This document shows, piece by piece, positions 6,863 through 15,530 of a DNA stretch of 38,949 bases. Numbering within the stretch: position 1 is the stretch's first letter; each line of letters opens with the position of its first letter. Both the position numbers and the translations under genes were made by a program. The notes below the pieces were generated by a model. The model did not search any database, was not told the DNA's origin, and saw nothing but the letters and a program-made list of their open reading frames with translations. The stretch is from GCA-002790615 sp964438025 (GTDB lineage Bacteria > Patescibacteriota > Minisyncoccia > Moranbacterales > UBA2206), in assembly GCA_964438025.1 (NCBI GenBank), contig CAYTIK010000006.1, positions 1 through 38,949 of the forward strand, given 5' to 3'.

Positions 6863-7447
6863 TTATAATCCCAACTTGCCGCTAATTTCTTGTAAGGCCT
6901 TCAGCCCAATGGCTAAAAATTCATCCAGTGGTATGCCCGCTTTTTCACATTCTTTGATCGATTCGCGATTACAGCGCGCCGCGAAGCTTTTGCTTTTGAA
7001 TTTTTTCTTTAAGGATTGCAAACTCAAACTGGCCAGTTTTTTATCCGGCTGCATCAAAGTTGAGGCGATGATAAGTTCCGTCAAAGTTTCCGCCGCTATC
7101 AAGCAATACTGGACATTGGTCGTCCGCTGTCTATCCTTGAAGGCCGGAATAGATTCCATCCCATAGCCATGGGAAGCTACCGTTTCCACCAAAAAATCGC
7201 TGGCGCCGGCTTGTTTCAAAATTTCCTGCGCCTTGACGCAATGTTCGGAAGAATTATTTTTGGTTAAATCCCAATCGATATCGTGCAAGAGTCCGATGAT
7301 GCCCCATTCTTCTTCATTTTCCCTAAAACGCTTCGCTAAAGCTTGCATAATCGCCGCGCTTTCCAGCAAATGCATTTTCGTAATTGGTTCGGTAACATAT
7401 TTGGCCACTAGTTCATCAGCTTGCTGTTTTGTAATTCCTAATTCCAT
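6863..7447 (-). CDS. HD-domain hydrolase
   Basis: 194 aa of HD-superfamily type. HLLESAAIMQAL gives the first histidine, GLLHDIDWD the HD pair near residue 54, SEHCVKAQEIL and ASHGYGME further metal ligands, and a late AAETLTELI block closes the core. This is the pattern of small HDIG-type phosphohydrolases annotated as putative hydrolases in many bacteria; the substrate is often a nucleotide or phosphorylated metabolite. It sits 6 bp after the cupin gene and is likely co-transcribed with it and lysS. Confidence 0.85.
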   Translation of the reverse strand: MELGITKQQADELVAKYVTEPITKMHLLESAAIMQALAKRFRENEEEWGIIGLLHDIDWDLTKNNSSEHCVKAQEILKQAGASDFLVETVASHGYGMESIPAFKDRQRTTNVQYCLIAAETLTELIIASTLMQPDKKLASLSLQSLKKKFKSKSFAARCNRESIKECEKAGIPLDEFLAIGLKALQEISGKLGL

Positions 7448-7453
7448 AAAAAA

Positions 7454-7801
7454 TTATTTTAAGTTTGATCTGGTTATTTTTATATTTTTTGCATCAAAAG
7501 GTGGATTTATTATTTCTAAAAATTCCATTTTCCCAGAATGTGCGAATTCTACTTTAGGTGGGATTTCGACTAGCATTCCCTTTCTCACTTTGTATTTTTT
7601 GTTATTGATAATAAATATTCCCTTCCCAGACAAGACATAGTAAATATGAGAAAATGTGTTGGCTATAACAAAATCATCATGCCCTTTACGCGAATTAGTA
7701 TAATATACTTCTAGATTTTTATCTTCCAGATTGTACATAAAACCATCAAGACCTTTTTGCGAAAAGGTTGGTTTTTTTGGTTTCTTTTTTATATAATTCA
7801 T
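7454..7801 (-). CDS. Cupin-domain protein
   Basis: 115 aa, one cupin barrel. HIYYVLSGKGIFIINNKKYKV corresponds to cupin motif 1 and GMLVEIPPKVEFAHSG to motif 2. Motif 1 normally reads G(X)5HXH(X)3,4E(X)6G; here only one histidine is evident (SHIYYVLSG), so metal binding may be altered. The protein could be a small sugar or metabolite binding or isomerising enzyme, or a sensor. It lies 7 bp after lysS on the same strand. Function unknown. Confidence 0.75.
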   Translation of the reverse strand: MNYIKKKPKKPTFSQKGLDGFMYNLEDKNLEVYYTNSRKGHDDFVIANTFSHIYYVLSGKGIFIINNKKYKVRKGMLVEIPPKVEFAHSGKMEFLEIINPPFDAKNIKITRSNLK

Positions 7802-7808
7802 AACAAAA

Positions 7809-9395
7809 TTATTTTATTACTTCTGCCAATCTTTTTTCCAAAAATTCTTTATCCAGCACGTTCAAGAACCAGCCGGCCTTGGGACCGCTGGGCTTGCCCA
7901 AAAAACTTAGATAAATCGCCGAGAATAACTCTTTGGGATTAATGCCGGTCTGTTCTTTAATTTCGTGGAGTTTGGTGTGCAATAGTTGCCCATCCAATTT
8001 TTCTTGTGATTGGATATATTGCAAAATCAATCCCAGGGCTTTTTTCTGGTCGGCGGAAAAGTTTCGCGCTCCCTCTGGAACAGTTTTTTCCTGCAATTCA
8101 TAACGGTAATCTTCCGGCGCGAATTTTTCCAGCCAGCGCCTGACATAATCCGCCCGATAATCCACTTCTTTTTTATCTTCTGCCGTCAAAGGCGCTTCTT
8201 TCATTTTTTCCACCGCCGCGTAATTATCCAAGTGCGCTGTTTGCACGATAAAAGCCATCTGGGAAAAACGGGGCAAGAATCTGGGCTTTAATTTTTCTTC
8301 CCGTGCAATATGCATCAACTTAAAGATCCTGGCATAATCGCCTTCTTCATTTTTAAAATAGCTTTCTGCCATTTTGTCATAAAGATCATAAAGAATGGGA
8401 ATTGTATCGCCATCGGGAATAAATTCAATTACTTTTCTAGGTTCTTTGCCCAGAAGCAACAGCCGCAAAAGTTCCGGCGGCAATAAATCGGCAACTTCCT
8501 TAGAAGAAGAACCGGCGCCTTTAGAGGAAGACATTTTCTTTCCGCCCACTTGAAAAAATTCATAAGGAATATTGAACGGCGGAATATGCCCAAAAACTTC
8601 CCGGCTGATGGCTTCAGCAATTTCCCGCGAACCGCCGCGCGTCGAATGGTCCTTACCGGCGCCTTCGATATCCACGTTCAGGACCTTAAATTTGGCCGCC
8701 CACTCGACTTTCCAGGGCAATTTGGCATTCCCATCGAAAGGAGAATTTTTCCCGTGGTAGCCGCAGCCCTTGGCCCATTTGACCATATTTTCCTCGCAGA
8801 CATATTCCACTTTTTGGCCTTCAAAAGCGATAGCTTTGGTAGTCCCGATTTTTCCGCATTTTTCACAAATCATCTGGACTGGCAGCCACTCATTACCCTT
8901 TTCCGAACCGGAAACTTTACGATAAATTTCTTTTATCTTTTCCGCGTTTTCCAGCGCCAATTTTATAGTTTCATTGTATTTCCCCTGTTTATATAAATCG
9001 CTATTGCGATAATGTTCCGGCGTAAATCCAGCTTCTTTGATAACCTGGGTAAATTCTCCGGCAAAATATTCCGCATAATTTTTGGCCCGACCGTCAGGAG
9101 AAGGAACATTGCAAAGCGGCATTCCCATATAGGACTTGAATTTTTCCTGATCCAGATAAACCGGCAGACCGTCCATCGGATCGAAATCGTTTATTTCAAA
9201 AAGATATCTATTGGCAATTTTTTGTTCGCTTAAAATCTCGGGGATTAGACCGTGGATCGCTACGCCGCGCAATGAACCCACGTGCACCCGCCCCGACATC
9301 GTTTTTTCATCTCGAATAACTAATGGCTTTCCGGATTTGATTTTTTCCGCATATTTTTCTTTGATTTCTTCTGTAATTTTATCCGCCCAAAACAT
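7809..9395 (-). CDS. lysS: Lysine-tRNA ligase, class I
   Basis: 528 aa class I LysRS (LysK type), the form of archaea and some bacteria, unrelated to the usual class II enzyme. The HIGH motif appears as GRVHVGSLRG near residue 38, and the KMSKS motif as KKMSSSKG near residue 290. A zinc-type cysteine set is seen (CEKCG... CEENMVKWAKGCGYHG). The C-terminal helical domain reads the anticodon. The matching tRNA-Lys (UUU) is in the window at 24228-24304. First gene of a lysS-cupin-HD unit, with its own promoter at 9421-9449. No ribosome site. Confidence 0.95.
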   Translation of the reverse strand: MFWADKITEEIKEKYAEKIKSGKPLVIRDEKTMSGRVHVGSLRGVAIHGLIPEILSEQKIANRYLFEINDFDPMDGLPVYLDQEKFKSYMGMPLCNVPSPDGRAKNYAEYFAGEFTQVIKEAGFTPEHYRNSDLYKQGKYNETIKLALENAEKIKEIYRKVSGSEKGNEWLPVQMICEKCGKIGTTKAIAFEGQKVEYVCEENMVKWAKGCGYHGKNSPFDGNAKLPWKVEWAAKFKVLNVDIEGAGKDHSTRGGSREIAEAISREVFGHIPPFNIPYEFFQVGGKKMSSSKGAGSSSKEVADLLPPELLRLLLLGKEPRKVIEFIPDGDTIPILYDLYDKMAESYFKNEEGDYARIFKLMHIAREEKLKPRFLPRFSQMAFIVQTAHLDNYAAVEKMKEAPLTAEDKKEVDYRADYVRRWLEKFAPEDYRYELQEKTVPEGARNFSADQKKALGLILQYIQSQEKLDGQLLHTKLHEIKEQTGINPKELFSAIYLSFLGKPSGPKAGWFLNVLDKEFLEKRLAEVIK

Positions 9396-9420
9396 AAATT
9401 TACTCTTATTTGATAATCCA

Positions 9421-9449
9421 ATATTAGCTTATTTAGCCAAAATTGACAA
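9421..9449 (-). promoter_or_regulatory. Promoter of the lysS unit
   Basis: Minus strand: TTGTCA, 17-nt spacer ending in AAGC, TAATAT. The predicted start is about 20 nt upstream of the lysS ATG. It lies directly downstream of the terminator of the SET/ODC/HSS operon. Confidence 0.7.
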
Positions 9450-9475
9450 CAAAAAAAGAGATTTATGTCTCTCTT
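9449..9475 (-). terminator. Terminator of the SET-ODC-HSS operon
   Basis: Minus strand: AAGAGA / TCTCTT stem with an 8-nt loop, followed by an unbroken T run. It lies about 50 bp after the SET gene stop. Confidence 0.65.
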
Positions 9476-9523
9476 TATGTTTAAATAAAAAACTCGATAA
9501 GATTAGTAAAAAAATCATTAAAT

Positions 9524-10000
9524 TCAATTGGCAAGCTGGCTTTCTGCTTCTTTAAGTTTCTTTTTTAAAAAAGGAGAAAGGAATGGTTCTAGTTTTTTTT
9601 GCTGTTTTAATGTTAAATATTTGAAACCCTTAATTTCACCATGGCATTTTAGAGAACCGCATTCACAATTAAATTTGTTTGCTAAATCCCATTCTGTTGT
9701 TAAATAATTAAAAGTTAGTTCTTCTTCTCTTTCGATTGGTCGAAGTGTTCGATAAGTTAAATCCTGAAAGTTTATATATCCACTTGGATTACAAGAATGA
9801 TTAATAAAATTTTCAGGGGCGTTCACATTATTAGAATACTGATGTCTATCTATATCAATACACAATGTATCTTTTCTAGGGTAATCTAACAAATTATTTT
9901 CAAATTCTAAGATAACTTCCTCTTTTACAAAACCACCTATTGCAAATATCGATTTTCCCCCTTTGGTATCTCGCACTTTTATTTTATCTGAAACATACAT
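9524..10000 (-). CDS. SET-domain protein lysine methyltransferase
   Basis: 158 aa, a stand-alone SET domain. NFINHSCNP (near residues 63-71) and EELTFNY (near 93-99) are the paired SET motifs that knot around S-adenosylmethionine and the target lysine. NCECGSLKCHG near 110-120 is a post-SET zinc cysteine cluster. Such enzymes methylate lysines in proteins; the target here is unknown. It is the last gene of an operon with the ODC-like decarboxylase and homospermidine synthase (24-bp gap). SET proteins are mostly eukaryotic, and bacterial copies are usually read as acquired. Basic C-terminal tail. Confidence 0.9.
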   Translation of the reverse strand: MYVSDKIKVRDTKGGKSIFAIGGFVKEEVILEFENNLLDYPRKDTLCIDIDRHQYSNNVNAPENFINHSCNPSGYINFQDLTYRTLRPIEREEELTFNYLTTEWDLANKFNCECGSLKCHGEIKGFKYLTLKQQKKLEPFLSPFLKKKLKEAESQLAN

Positions 10001-10023
10001 CGCTAAAATAGTTTTTTCTGCAA

Positions 10024-11223
10024 TTAAACATTAATGTGTATTATTTTGGCAGAAGGCATACCGTTGAAATTTGTTGAAGAAGCATTCGAATACGCGCCTA
10101 TATTTTCTTGATAGATCAAATCTCCTTCAAATAGTTTTGGCAAAAATATTTTCGCAGTATTACGAATATATTGATTTTTTGAAAGTTCATCCAGACCGTC
10201 GCAGGTTGGGCCAAAGACATAACATTCTGTTTTTTCTCCACCTTTAACAGACTGCAATTTGAGTTCGAAATGATCATACATAACTGCGGAAAAGGTATGA
10301 TAAATCCCATCATCTATATGATAACAGGGTATTTTTGTTGAATGTTTTGCCAAGATTACTCTTGTGACCAATGTCCCGGCATTGGCAACTAAAAATCTTC
10401 CGGGTTCCGCTAAAATATCTATATTTTCTTCTGAAAATAATTTATCAAATCCTTTATTTAATATTTTTGCTAATTCCCTAAATAATTTCTCATTCCCATT
10501 ATACCTGACCGGAAAACCTCCGCCGATATCTATTTGTTTTATGGGTTCGCCTCTTGTTTCTAATTCTCCTATCTTATATCCCATTGATTCTACTTTCTTA
10601 AAAATATGCGCGATAGATTCTAGCGCTTTTATGAAATTTTCAAAATTATTGCACTGGCTTCCAACATGAAAACTTATTCCTTCCACTACAAGTCCCGACT
10701 TGATTGTTTCTTCAATCAGTTCAGCCGCTTTTTCCGGTTCAATCCCAAATTTATTTGAAAATTTTACCAAGGAACCGTTGTCCGAAATTTTTATTCGGAG
10801 AAGGAGTCCCGCACTTGGACAATTTAATTTTATTTTTTTCATTTCTTCTGGGCTGTCATAAGTAAGAAGGGGCTTATACATATCCAGTTCCGGAAGAGAA
10901 TCGGAACTTTTCACAGGATTAGCATAAATTATTCTCTTCCAAATAAAATCCGGGAGAGAAATAAAATCTCTCTGCAGGAGAGGGGTTAGCGTATCCAAAA
11001 CCAACCTCAATTCCGCTATTGACGCAACATCAAAACTTGAACCCTCATTATACAATGTTTTTATTATTTCCGGTTCCGAATTTGCTTTTATGGCATAATA
11101 AACTTGGACTTTTGGAAGTCTTTTTTTAAATTCCCGGTAATTTTTCCTTATTCTTTTATGGTCTATAATCAGAAGAGGAGTTCCATTTTTCTGAGCTAAT
11201 TTTTTTAAAATTGTTTTATTCAT
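10024..11223 (-). CDS. Ornithine decarboxylase-like PLP enzyme (fold III)
   Basis: 399 aa, alanine-racemase-fold decarboxylase of the eukaryotic ODC type. The pyridoxal lysine is in YYAIKANSEP near residue 47. GISFHVGSQC, QIDIGGGFPV and LAEPGRFLVANAG are cofactor and substrate loops. YVFGPTCDGLDEL carries the catalytic Cys-Asp pair typical of ODC. Expected reaction: ornithine (or lysine) to putrescine (or cadaverine) plus CO2. It lies 8 bp after homospermidine synthase, which uses putrescine, so ODC activity is the best reading. Diaminopimelate or carboxynorspermidine decarboxylase fit the FGPTCD motif less well. Confidence 0.9.
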   Translation of the reverse strand: MNKTILKKLAQKNGTPLLIIDHKRIRKNYREFKKRLPKVQVYYAIKANSEPEIIKTLYNEGSSFDVASIAELRLVLDTLTPLLQRDFISLPDFIWKRIIYANPVKSSDSLPELDMYKPLLTYDSPEEMKKIKLNCPSAGLLLRIKISDNGSLVKFSNKFGIEPEKAAELIEETIKSGLVVEGISFHVGSQCNNFENFIKALESIAHIFKKVESMGYKIGELETRGEPIKQIDIGGGFPVRYNGNEKLFRELAKILNKGFDKLFSEENIDILAEPGRFLVANAGTLVTRVILAKHSTKIPCYHIDDGIYHTFSAVMYDHFELKLQSVKGGEKTECYVFGPTCDGLDELSKNQYIRNTAKIFLPKLFEGDLIYQENIGAYSNASSTNFNGMPSAKIIHINV

Positions 11224-11231
11224 TTTTGTTA

Positions 11232-12671
11232 TTAAGAAAGCGGTTTAAAACATTTAAATTGCCATGGATCTTTCCCTGCTATATGGTCTGGATTTTCTGG
11301 GAAGAATACTTTTCTATATTTAAGCGGGTTCCAATTATAAGGCTGGGAATGCAATTCTCCCAAATAAGATTTCGCTATTTCTAAAATGTAATCGTGAGGC
11401 AAATCATCCGGAAGACAAATTCCTTTTTTAGGATTTTCAATCATCCAGCTTACCGCTGAAATAATTCCAGCCGCTACTTGCAAGGTTGTTGCATTTTGTC
11501 CCGGAACAATTTTTCTTGCTTCCTCAATGCTTAAAATAGTTCCCGTCCACCATGAGCCATAATGATGCCCCATTAAAAGCGCTCCTAAAATATCTTTTCC
11601 CCCTGTTATTTCATCGCTCATTATTCTTAGATTTGGCTGTAAATCGCATCTCCTGGCTCTTAATTCAGCTAAAGAAGAAAGGGCTTCATGGCATGGCATA
11701 TAGACATAATGGACGGTTGGCCTATATATCGGTTTTCCATTTTTCCAAATAGTTAATCTATCCGAAATTCCAAAGGCTTCACCGTGCCTTATAATCATTC
11801 CTTCTATTTCTCCCACTCCTGGAACAAAAGATCTGGCCCAAGTATTTATTCCCATTTGCGCCAAAGCTATCTGATTTTTTGGACCATTTTTATGCCGGTG
11901 CGCCAAAGGCGGATATGTTTTCTCATGCGTCCCCCATCCCATTTCAGCCGGCGCTGTTCCTTCTTCATGAAATCCGGCTATGCTCCAGGTATTTACAAAC
12001 TCGCCGACCCTTTTTGGCTTATTTGTTATTTGGGTGTCTCTTTCGCTGCAATGGATCACTTTTATCCCTAATTTTTTTGAGAGTCCGGCAAAGTTTCCTT
12101 TATTTTTATATTTAACAATTTCTTCCGCGACACTTTTTGAAACTTTTTTATCCTTGATTAATTTCTCGGCGATATCAATCAAAGCTTTTTTAGTAAAATG
12201 GGAAATAAGTCCCGGATTGGCTCCGTGGTCAACTACCGCAGTCGGAGAATTTTTAGGCCAATTTTTTGATAATTCCCTAAGCCGCATTTGCCTATAATAA
12301 AGAGTTTTTTTGGTTACTTCTTTCTCTTTATAGGGATCCCATGCCTCTACGGAAGTGTTTATATATAGAACATTGTGCTTATGGCACCAAAGTACAATGT
12401 CATCTGCTCCTATATTCCAAGCAAGGTCTATTATCAAACTATTATCTCCGGCATATTTTGATAGAACTTGATTAAGATTTTTTTTGGTTATTTTTTCTCT
12501 GTGGAATTTAATCCCTGCTTTAATAAAGGGTTTCAGTTCTTTCGCCTTATCCTCAAGATCAATGATGGTTATTTTATTTTTTGGAACATCCAAATGCTTC
12601 AAAAGAATCGGAAGGGTGCATTTTGAAACTGATCCGTAACCTATAATTAAAATGCTTTCATTAAATTTCAC
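11232..12671 (-). CDS. hss: Homospermidine synthase
   Basis: 479 aa. Joins two putrescine units (or putrescine and spermidine) in an NAD-dependent reaction to make homospermidine. The Rossmann start is ILIIGYGSVSKCTLPIL. VDHGANPGLISHF and WSIAGFHEEGTAPAEMGWG are characteristic blocks of the bacterial and viral enzyme, and the length is typical. First gene of the polyamine operon, followed by the ODC-like gene, which would supply putrescine. A promoter with TACAAT -10 lies just upstream. No ribosome site is visible. Confidence 0.93.
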   Translation of the reverse strand: MKFNESILIIGYGSVSKCTLPILLKHLDVPKNKITIIDLEDKAKELKPFIKAGIKFHREKITKKNLNQVLSKYAGDNSLIIDLAWNIGADDIVLWCHKHNVLYINTSVEAWDPYKEKEVTKKTLYYRQMRLRELSKNWPKNSPTAVVDHGANPGLISHFTKKALIDIAEKLIKDKKVSKSVAEEIVKYKNKGNFAGLSKKLGIKVIHCSERDTQITNKPKRVGEFVNTWSIAGFHEEGTAPAEMGWGTHEKTYPPLAHRHKNGPKNQIALAQMGINTWARSFVPGVGEIEGMIIRHGEAFGISDRLTIWKNGKPIYRPTVHYVYMPCHEALSSLAELRARRCDLQPNLRIMSDEITGGKDILGALLMGHHYGSWWTGTILSIEEARKIVPGQNATTLQVAAGIISAVSWMIENPKKGICLPDDLPHDYILEIAKSYLGELHSQPYNWNPLKYRKVFFPENPDHIAGKDPWQFKCFKPLS

Positions 12672-12702
12672 TTTTTTGTCTCAAAAATTTATTACGAATT
12701 TT

Positions 12703-12730
12703 ATTGTATATCATTGTGAAAATTACGCAA
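12703..12730 (-). promoter_or_regulatory. Promoter of the polyamine operon
   Basis: Minus strand: TTGCGT, 16-nt spacer, TACAAT; start about 25 nt before the hss ATG. The -35 is weak, the -10 good. Confidence 0.5.
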
Positions 12731-12744
12731 TAGCTGTGGATAAC

Positions 12745-12784
12745 TAAAAAGAGTCCCGATCCGCCAGCCGGCGGAGAGACTCTT
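12745..12784 (-). terminator. greA terminator with nested palindrome
   Basis: Outer stem AAGAGTC / GACTCTT with the 16-bp palindrome TCCGCCAGCCGGCGGA (12760-12775) as its inner part, followed on minus by TTTTTAG. It starts 8 bp after the greA stop. The same 16-mer is found, on the other strand, in the tRNA-derived repeats near 24 kb. Confidence 0.75.
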
Positions 12785-12791
12785 AAAAAGA

Positions 12792-13247
12792 TTACTTTAC
12801 ATCTAAAACTTTATATTTCGTCCGGCCGCCCGGAGTTTCGATTTCCACCTCATCGCCTTTTTTCTTACCCATAAAGCCTTTGCCCATCGGCGATTCGTTG
12901 GAAATTTTCCTTTCACTGGGCCGGGCTTCGTTCGAACCGACAATCTGGAATTCCATTTCCTGGCCGTTGAATTTGACCTTGATTTTCGAGCCCATCTGGA
13001 TCAAATCCGAGCCCTTTTTATAATCCACTACTGTCGCCTCTTTCAATAAAAATTCCAATTCGGCAATGCGGGATTCATTTTCCGACTGCTGCCTCTTGGC
13101 TTCGCTGTATTCGGCGTTCTCACTCAAATCGCCCTGCTCCTTGGCTTCTTTGATGGCGCCAGCGATGCTCTGGCGGATTTCAATTTTCCGATTTTCCAAT
13201 TCGTCTTTAATTTTTTTCAGGCCTTCTTGAGTCACAAATTTAGTCAT
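12792..13247 (-). CDS. greA: Transcription elongation factor GreA
   Basis: 151 aa. Rescues backtracked RNA polymerase by stimulating transcript cleavage through the secondary channel. The N-terminal coiled coil carries the conserved tip DLSENAEY with the acidic residues that coordinate the catalytic magnesium. The C-terminal FKBP-like domain ends GRTKYKVLDVK. Length and motifs are standard. Its leader is unusually long (about 190 nt) and contains a strong helix (13305-13417). Promoter at 13446-13473, terminator at 12745-12784, so the gene forms its own transcript. Confidence 0.95.
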   Translation of the reverse strand: MTKFVTQEGLKKIKDELENRKIEIRQSIAGAIKEAKEQGDLSENAEYSEAKRQQSENESRIAELEFLLKEATVVDYKKGSDLIQMGSKIKVKFNGQEMEFQIVGSNEARPSERKISNESPMGKGFMGKKKGDEVEIETPGGRTKYKVLDVK

Positions 13248-13304
13248 TTTTTTAAGTTAATAAAATTGCTACCCTTGTCGGATAGAAAAATTAGCTAAAA
13301 ATTT

Positions 13305-13417
13305 ACCCCCACACCAATTCCAAGTAAAGATTTGTGTAATATAAATTCGTAAGGCGAAGCCGCTTATCAGCTTTGACTTGTACTACAGGCAACTTTTCCA
13401 AAAATTGGTGCGAGGGT
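13305..13417 (-). ncRNA. Structured 5' leader of greA
   Basis: Minus-strand RNA closed by a 15-bp helix (ACCCTCGCACCAATT with AATTGGTGTGGGGGT). It includes two G-U pairs that would be A-C on the plus strand, so the transcribed strand is minus. The 113-nt element contains an inner hairpin around GGCTTCGCC. It sits between the greA promoter and the start codon. No known riboswitch class is recognised. Confidence 0.55.
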
Positions 13418-13445
13418 TTATTAGCGTTAGTTAATAACAAAGGTT

Positions 13446-13473
13446 ATTGTAGCAAAAAGTCATTGGCTGTCAA
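13446..13473 (-). promoter_or_regulatory. greA promoter
   Basis: Minus strand: TTGACA, 16-nt spacer ending in TTTTGC, TACAAT; start near 13438. The TTGA of the -35 is also one copy of the 4-bp target duplication of MITE copy 2. Confidence 0.75.
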
Positions 13474-13603
13474 TCCCGCACTAACTTTACACCTTATTTA
13501 ATCACACTTCAAGACCCATAACTTCTTCTAATAAGGTAACTTAAAAAAACAACCAGGATTCTTCTAGTTTGCGCCAGAGGTGCAGTGCAAAGTTAGTGCG
13601 GGA
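13474..13603. mobile_element. MITE-like element, copy 2, with TSD
   Basis: 130 bp between inverted repeats of the TCCCGCACTAACTTTGCAC type, no ORF. It is flanked by TCAA on both sides (13470-13473 and 13604-13607), a plausible 4-bp target duplication. The left copy forms part of the greA -35 and the right copy contains the mrdA stop codon, so the insertion kept both signals. Confidence 0.75.
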
Positions 13604-15508
13604 TCAACCCCCTTCTTCCTTTCTTTCAAAATACCATTCGAGAACTTCTTTAGTTGCCGGCACGGAATAAGAACTGCCTTCGCCTCCGCCTTCCACCAGA
13701 ACCACCATGGCGATTTCCGGATTTTCAAACGGAGCGAAAGAGATGAACCAGGCGTGCGTTTTATTTTCACTGCCGAATTGGGCGGTGCCGGTTTTGCCGG
13801 CGGAAGAAAATGGCAAGTCGTTCAGCAGCTGCCCCGTTCCGGCTGTTACCGTCTGCCGCATGCCTTCACGGACAGCCTGGATGATCCAATCGGAAGCAAT
13901 ATTTTTTCTCAACACTTCGGGAATAATAAATTTTTCTTCGCCATCAACTTTCCGGATAGAATTGACTACCTTGGGAGAAAAAAGCGTCCCGCCATTGGCC
14001 AAGGCGGCCGTATAATTAGCCAATTGCAGCGGCGTTGCGGTTATAAATCCTTGTCCGATGGCGGCGTGATAAGAATCGCCGGTGTACCATTTTTCTCCGA
14101 TGGTTTCCAATTTCCAGTTTTCATCCGGAATCAAGCCTGTCATCTCTCCTGGCAGATCGATGCCGGAAAAATTCCCTAAGCCGAAAAGATTGGCGTATTT
14201 TTTCATCTTGCTCATGCCTAATCCACTGACGGATCCGTAACCGCCGCCTAAATGATAAAAATAAACATCGCAACTTTCCGCGATAGCTTTTTTTAAATCA
14301 GTCGTACCGTGCGCCTTCCAATCCCGGAATTGAAAACTGCCGACAGCTATGGCGCCGCCGCATTCCACTGAATTTTCCGGAGAGATTATTTTTTCCGACA
14401 ACGCCGCGACCGCCACCGCTGGCTTTAAAACTGATCCGGGAGGATATTCTCCGGCTACTACTCGGTTAAACAGCGGCAAATTCTTATCCGTAATTATGGC
14501 CTGGTATTCAGCCGAGGAAATCCCCCGAGCAAAAAGATTATTATCATAACTAGGCAGGCTGACCAAAGCCAGCACTTTTCCGTTCTGCGGATTAATGGCG
14601 GCAGCCGCAGCTGTCCGCGTTCCGGTCTTTTCTAAAATATTGACCAAACTGTCATAAAGTTTTTTCTGCAGGCCCTCGTCGATATTTAAAATCAGATTGT
14701 TTCCCGGCTGGGGATTGATGACGCCTAAATTTTTCTTAATATTTCCCAGCGAATCAACTTCTACCTGAAAAAGCCCGTAGCCGCCTTTTAATTCTTTTTC
14801 ATAGATTTTCTCTACCCCGGTTTTCCCGATATAGTCGGTCATGAGGTATTCCGGATGCTTTTCCAGCTCTTCTTTGGTAATTTTTCCTTCATAACCGATG
14901 AGATGGGAAAAAATCAGGCCATTTTCGTAATTACGGATGGCGGTATTTTCCAAAAGGATTCCCGGCAAATTTTTTCTTTTTTCCAGAATAATCAAAGACT
15001 GGTCCCGGGTAATATTTTCCTTAACTAAGACCGGATTGAGGCTTTTGGGATTAAGATTTCCCATAACTTCTCTTAATTGATCGGCATCTATTTCCAAGAT
15101 CTTAGACAGAGATTTAGCTACCGCCTGTTTTTTTTCTTCCTCTGGAGGAAGATCGCTAGGTATCAAAATGACATCCACGCTGGAAACGTTGCTGGCCAAA
15201 ACATTGCCGGTTTTATCCATAATCTTGCCGCGGGGCGCTTTGATGACTAGCGAACGGATCCGGTTGCCTTTGGAAATTTCCGCATAATATTCGCCTTTGA
15301 CAACGTCCAAATAAAAAATTCTGGCCAGCAATCCTAAAAAACCCAGCATCAAGACATACCAAAAAACATGCAGGCCTTTTTTTTCAATGGGAATCTCCAG
15401 CGTCCCTTTTTCCTGGCTGGAATCCAAACTGACCGGGCCGCTTAAAATAGAATCTTCTATTTCCATGCCGCGGGACATCCGCCTTTTGTTGAAAAATCTT
15501 TCAAACAT
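13604..15508 (-). CDS. mrdA: Penicillin-binding protein 2 (transpeptidase)
   Basis: 634 aa class B PBP that cross-links peptidoglycan during elongation. The membrane anchor is near residues 47-66, then the PBP dimerisation region from about 70. The transpeptidase domain has the SxxK serine at 359 (GSVLK), SCD at 412-414 (in place of SxN, as is usual in PBP2) and KTGTAQ at 572-577. Last gene of the mreB-mreC-mreD-mrdA operon, 22 bp after mreD. The stop codon overlaps the target duplication of MITE copy 2. Start MFERFFNKRR in AT-rich sequence, no ribosome site. Confidence 0.93.
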   Translation of the reverse strand: MFERFFNKRRMSRGMEIEDSILSGPVSLDSSQEKGTLEIPIEKKGLHVFWYVLMLGFLGLLARIFYLDVVKGEYYAEISKGNRIRSLVIKAPRGKIMDKTGNVLASNVSSVDVILIPSDLPPEEEKKQAVAKSLSKILEIDADQLREVMGNLNPKSLNPVLVKENITRDQSLIILEKRKNLPGILLENTAIRNYENGLIFSHLIGYEGKITKEELEKHPEYLMTDYIGKTGVEKIYEKELKGGYGLFQVEVDSLGNIKKNLGVINPQPGNNLILNIDEGLQKKLYDSLVNILEKTGTRTAAAAAINPQNGKVLALVSLPSYDNNLFARGISSAEYQAIITDKNLPLFNRVVAGEYPPGSVLKPAVAVAALSEKIISPENSVECGGAIAVGSFQFRDWKAHGTTDLKKAIAESCDVYFYHLGGGYGSVSGLGMSKMKKYANLFGLGNFSGIDLPGEMTGLIPDENWKLETIGEKWYTGDSYHAAIGQGFITATPLQLANYTAALANGGTLFSPKVVNSIRKVDGEEKFIIPEVLRKNIASDWIIQAVREGMRQTVTAGTGQLLNDLPFSSAGKTGTAQFGSENKTHAWFISFAPFENPEIAMVVLVEGGGEGSSYSVPATKEVLEWYFERKEEGG

Positions 15509-15530
15509 TAGTTTAAAAACTAAATTAAGT

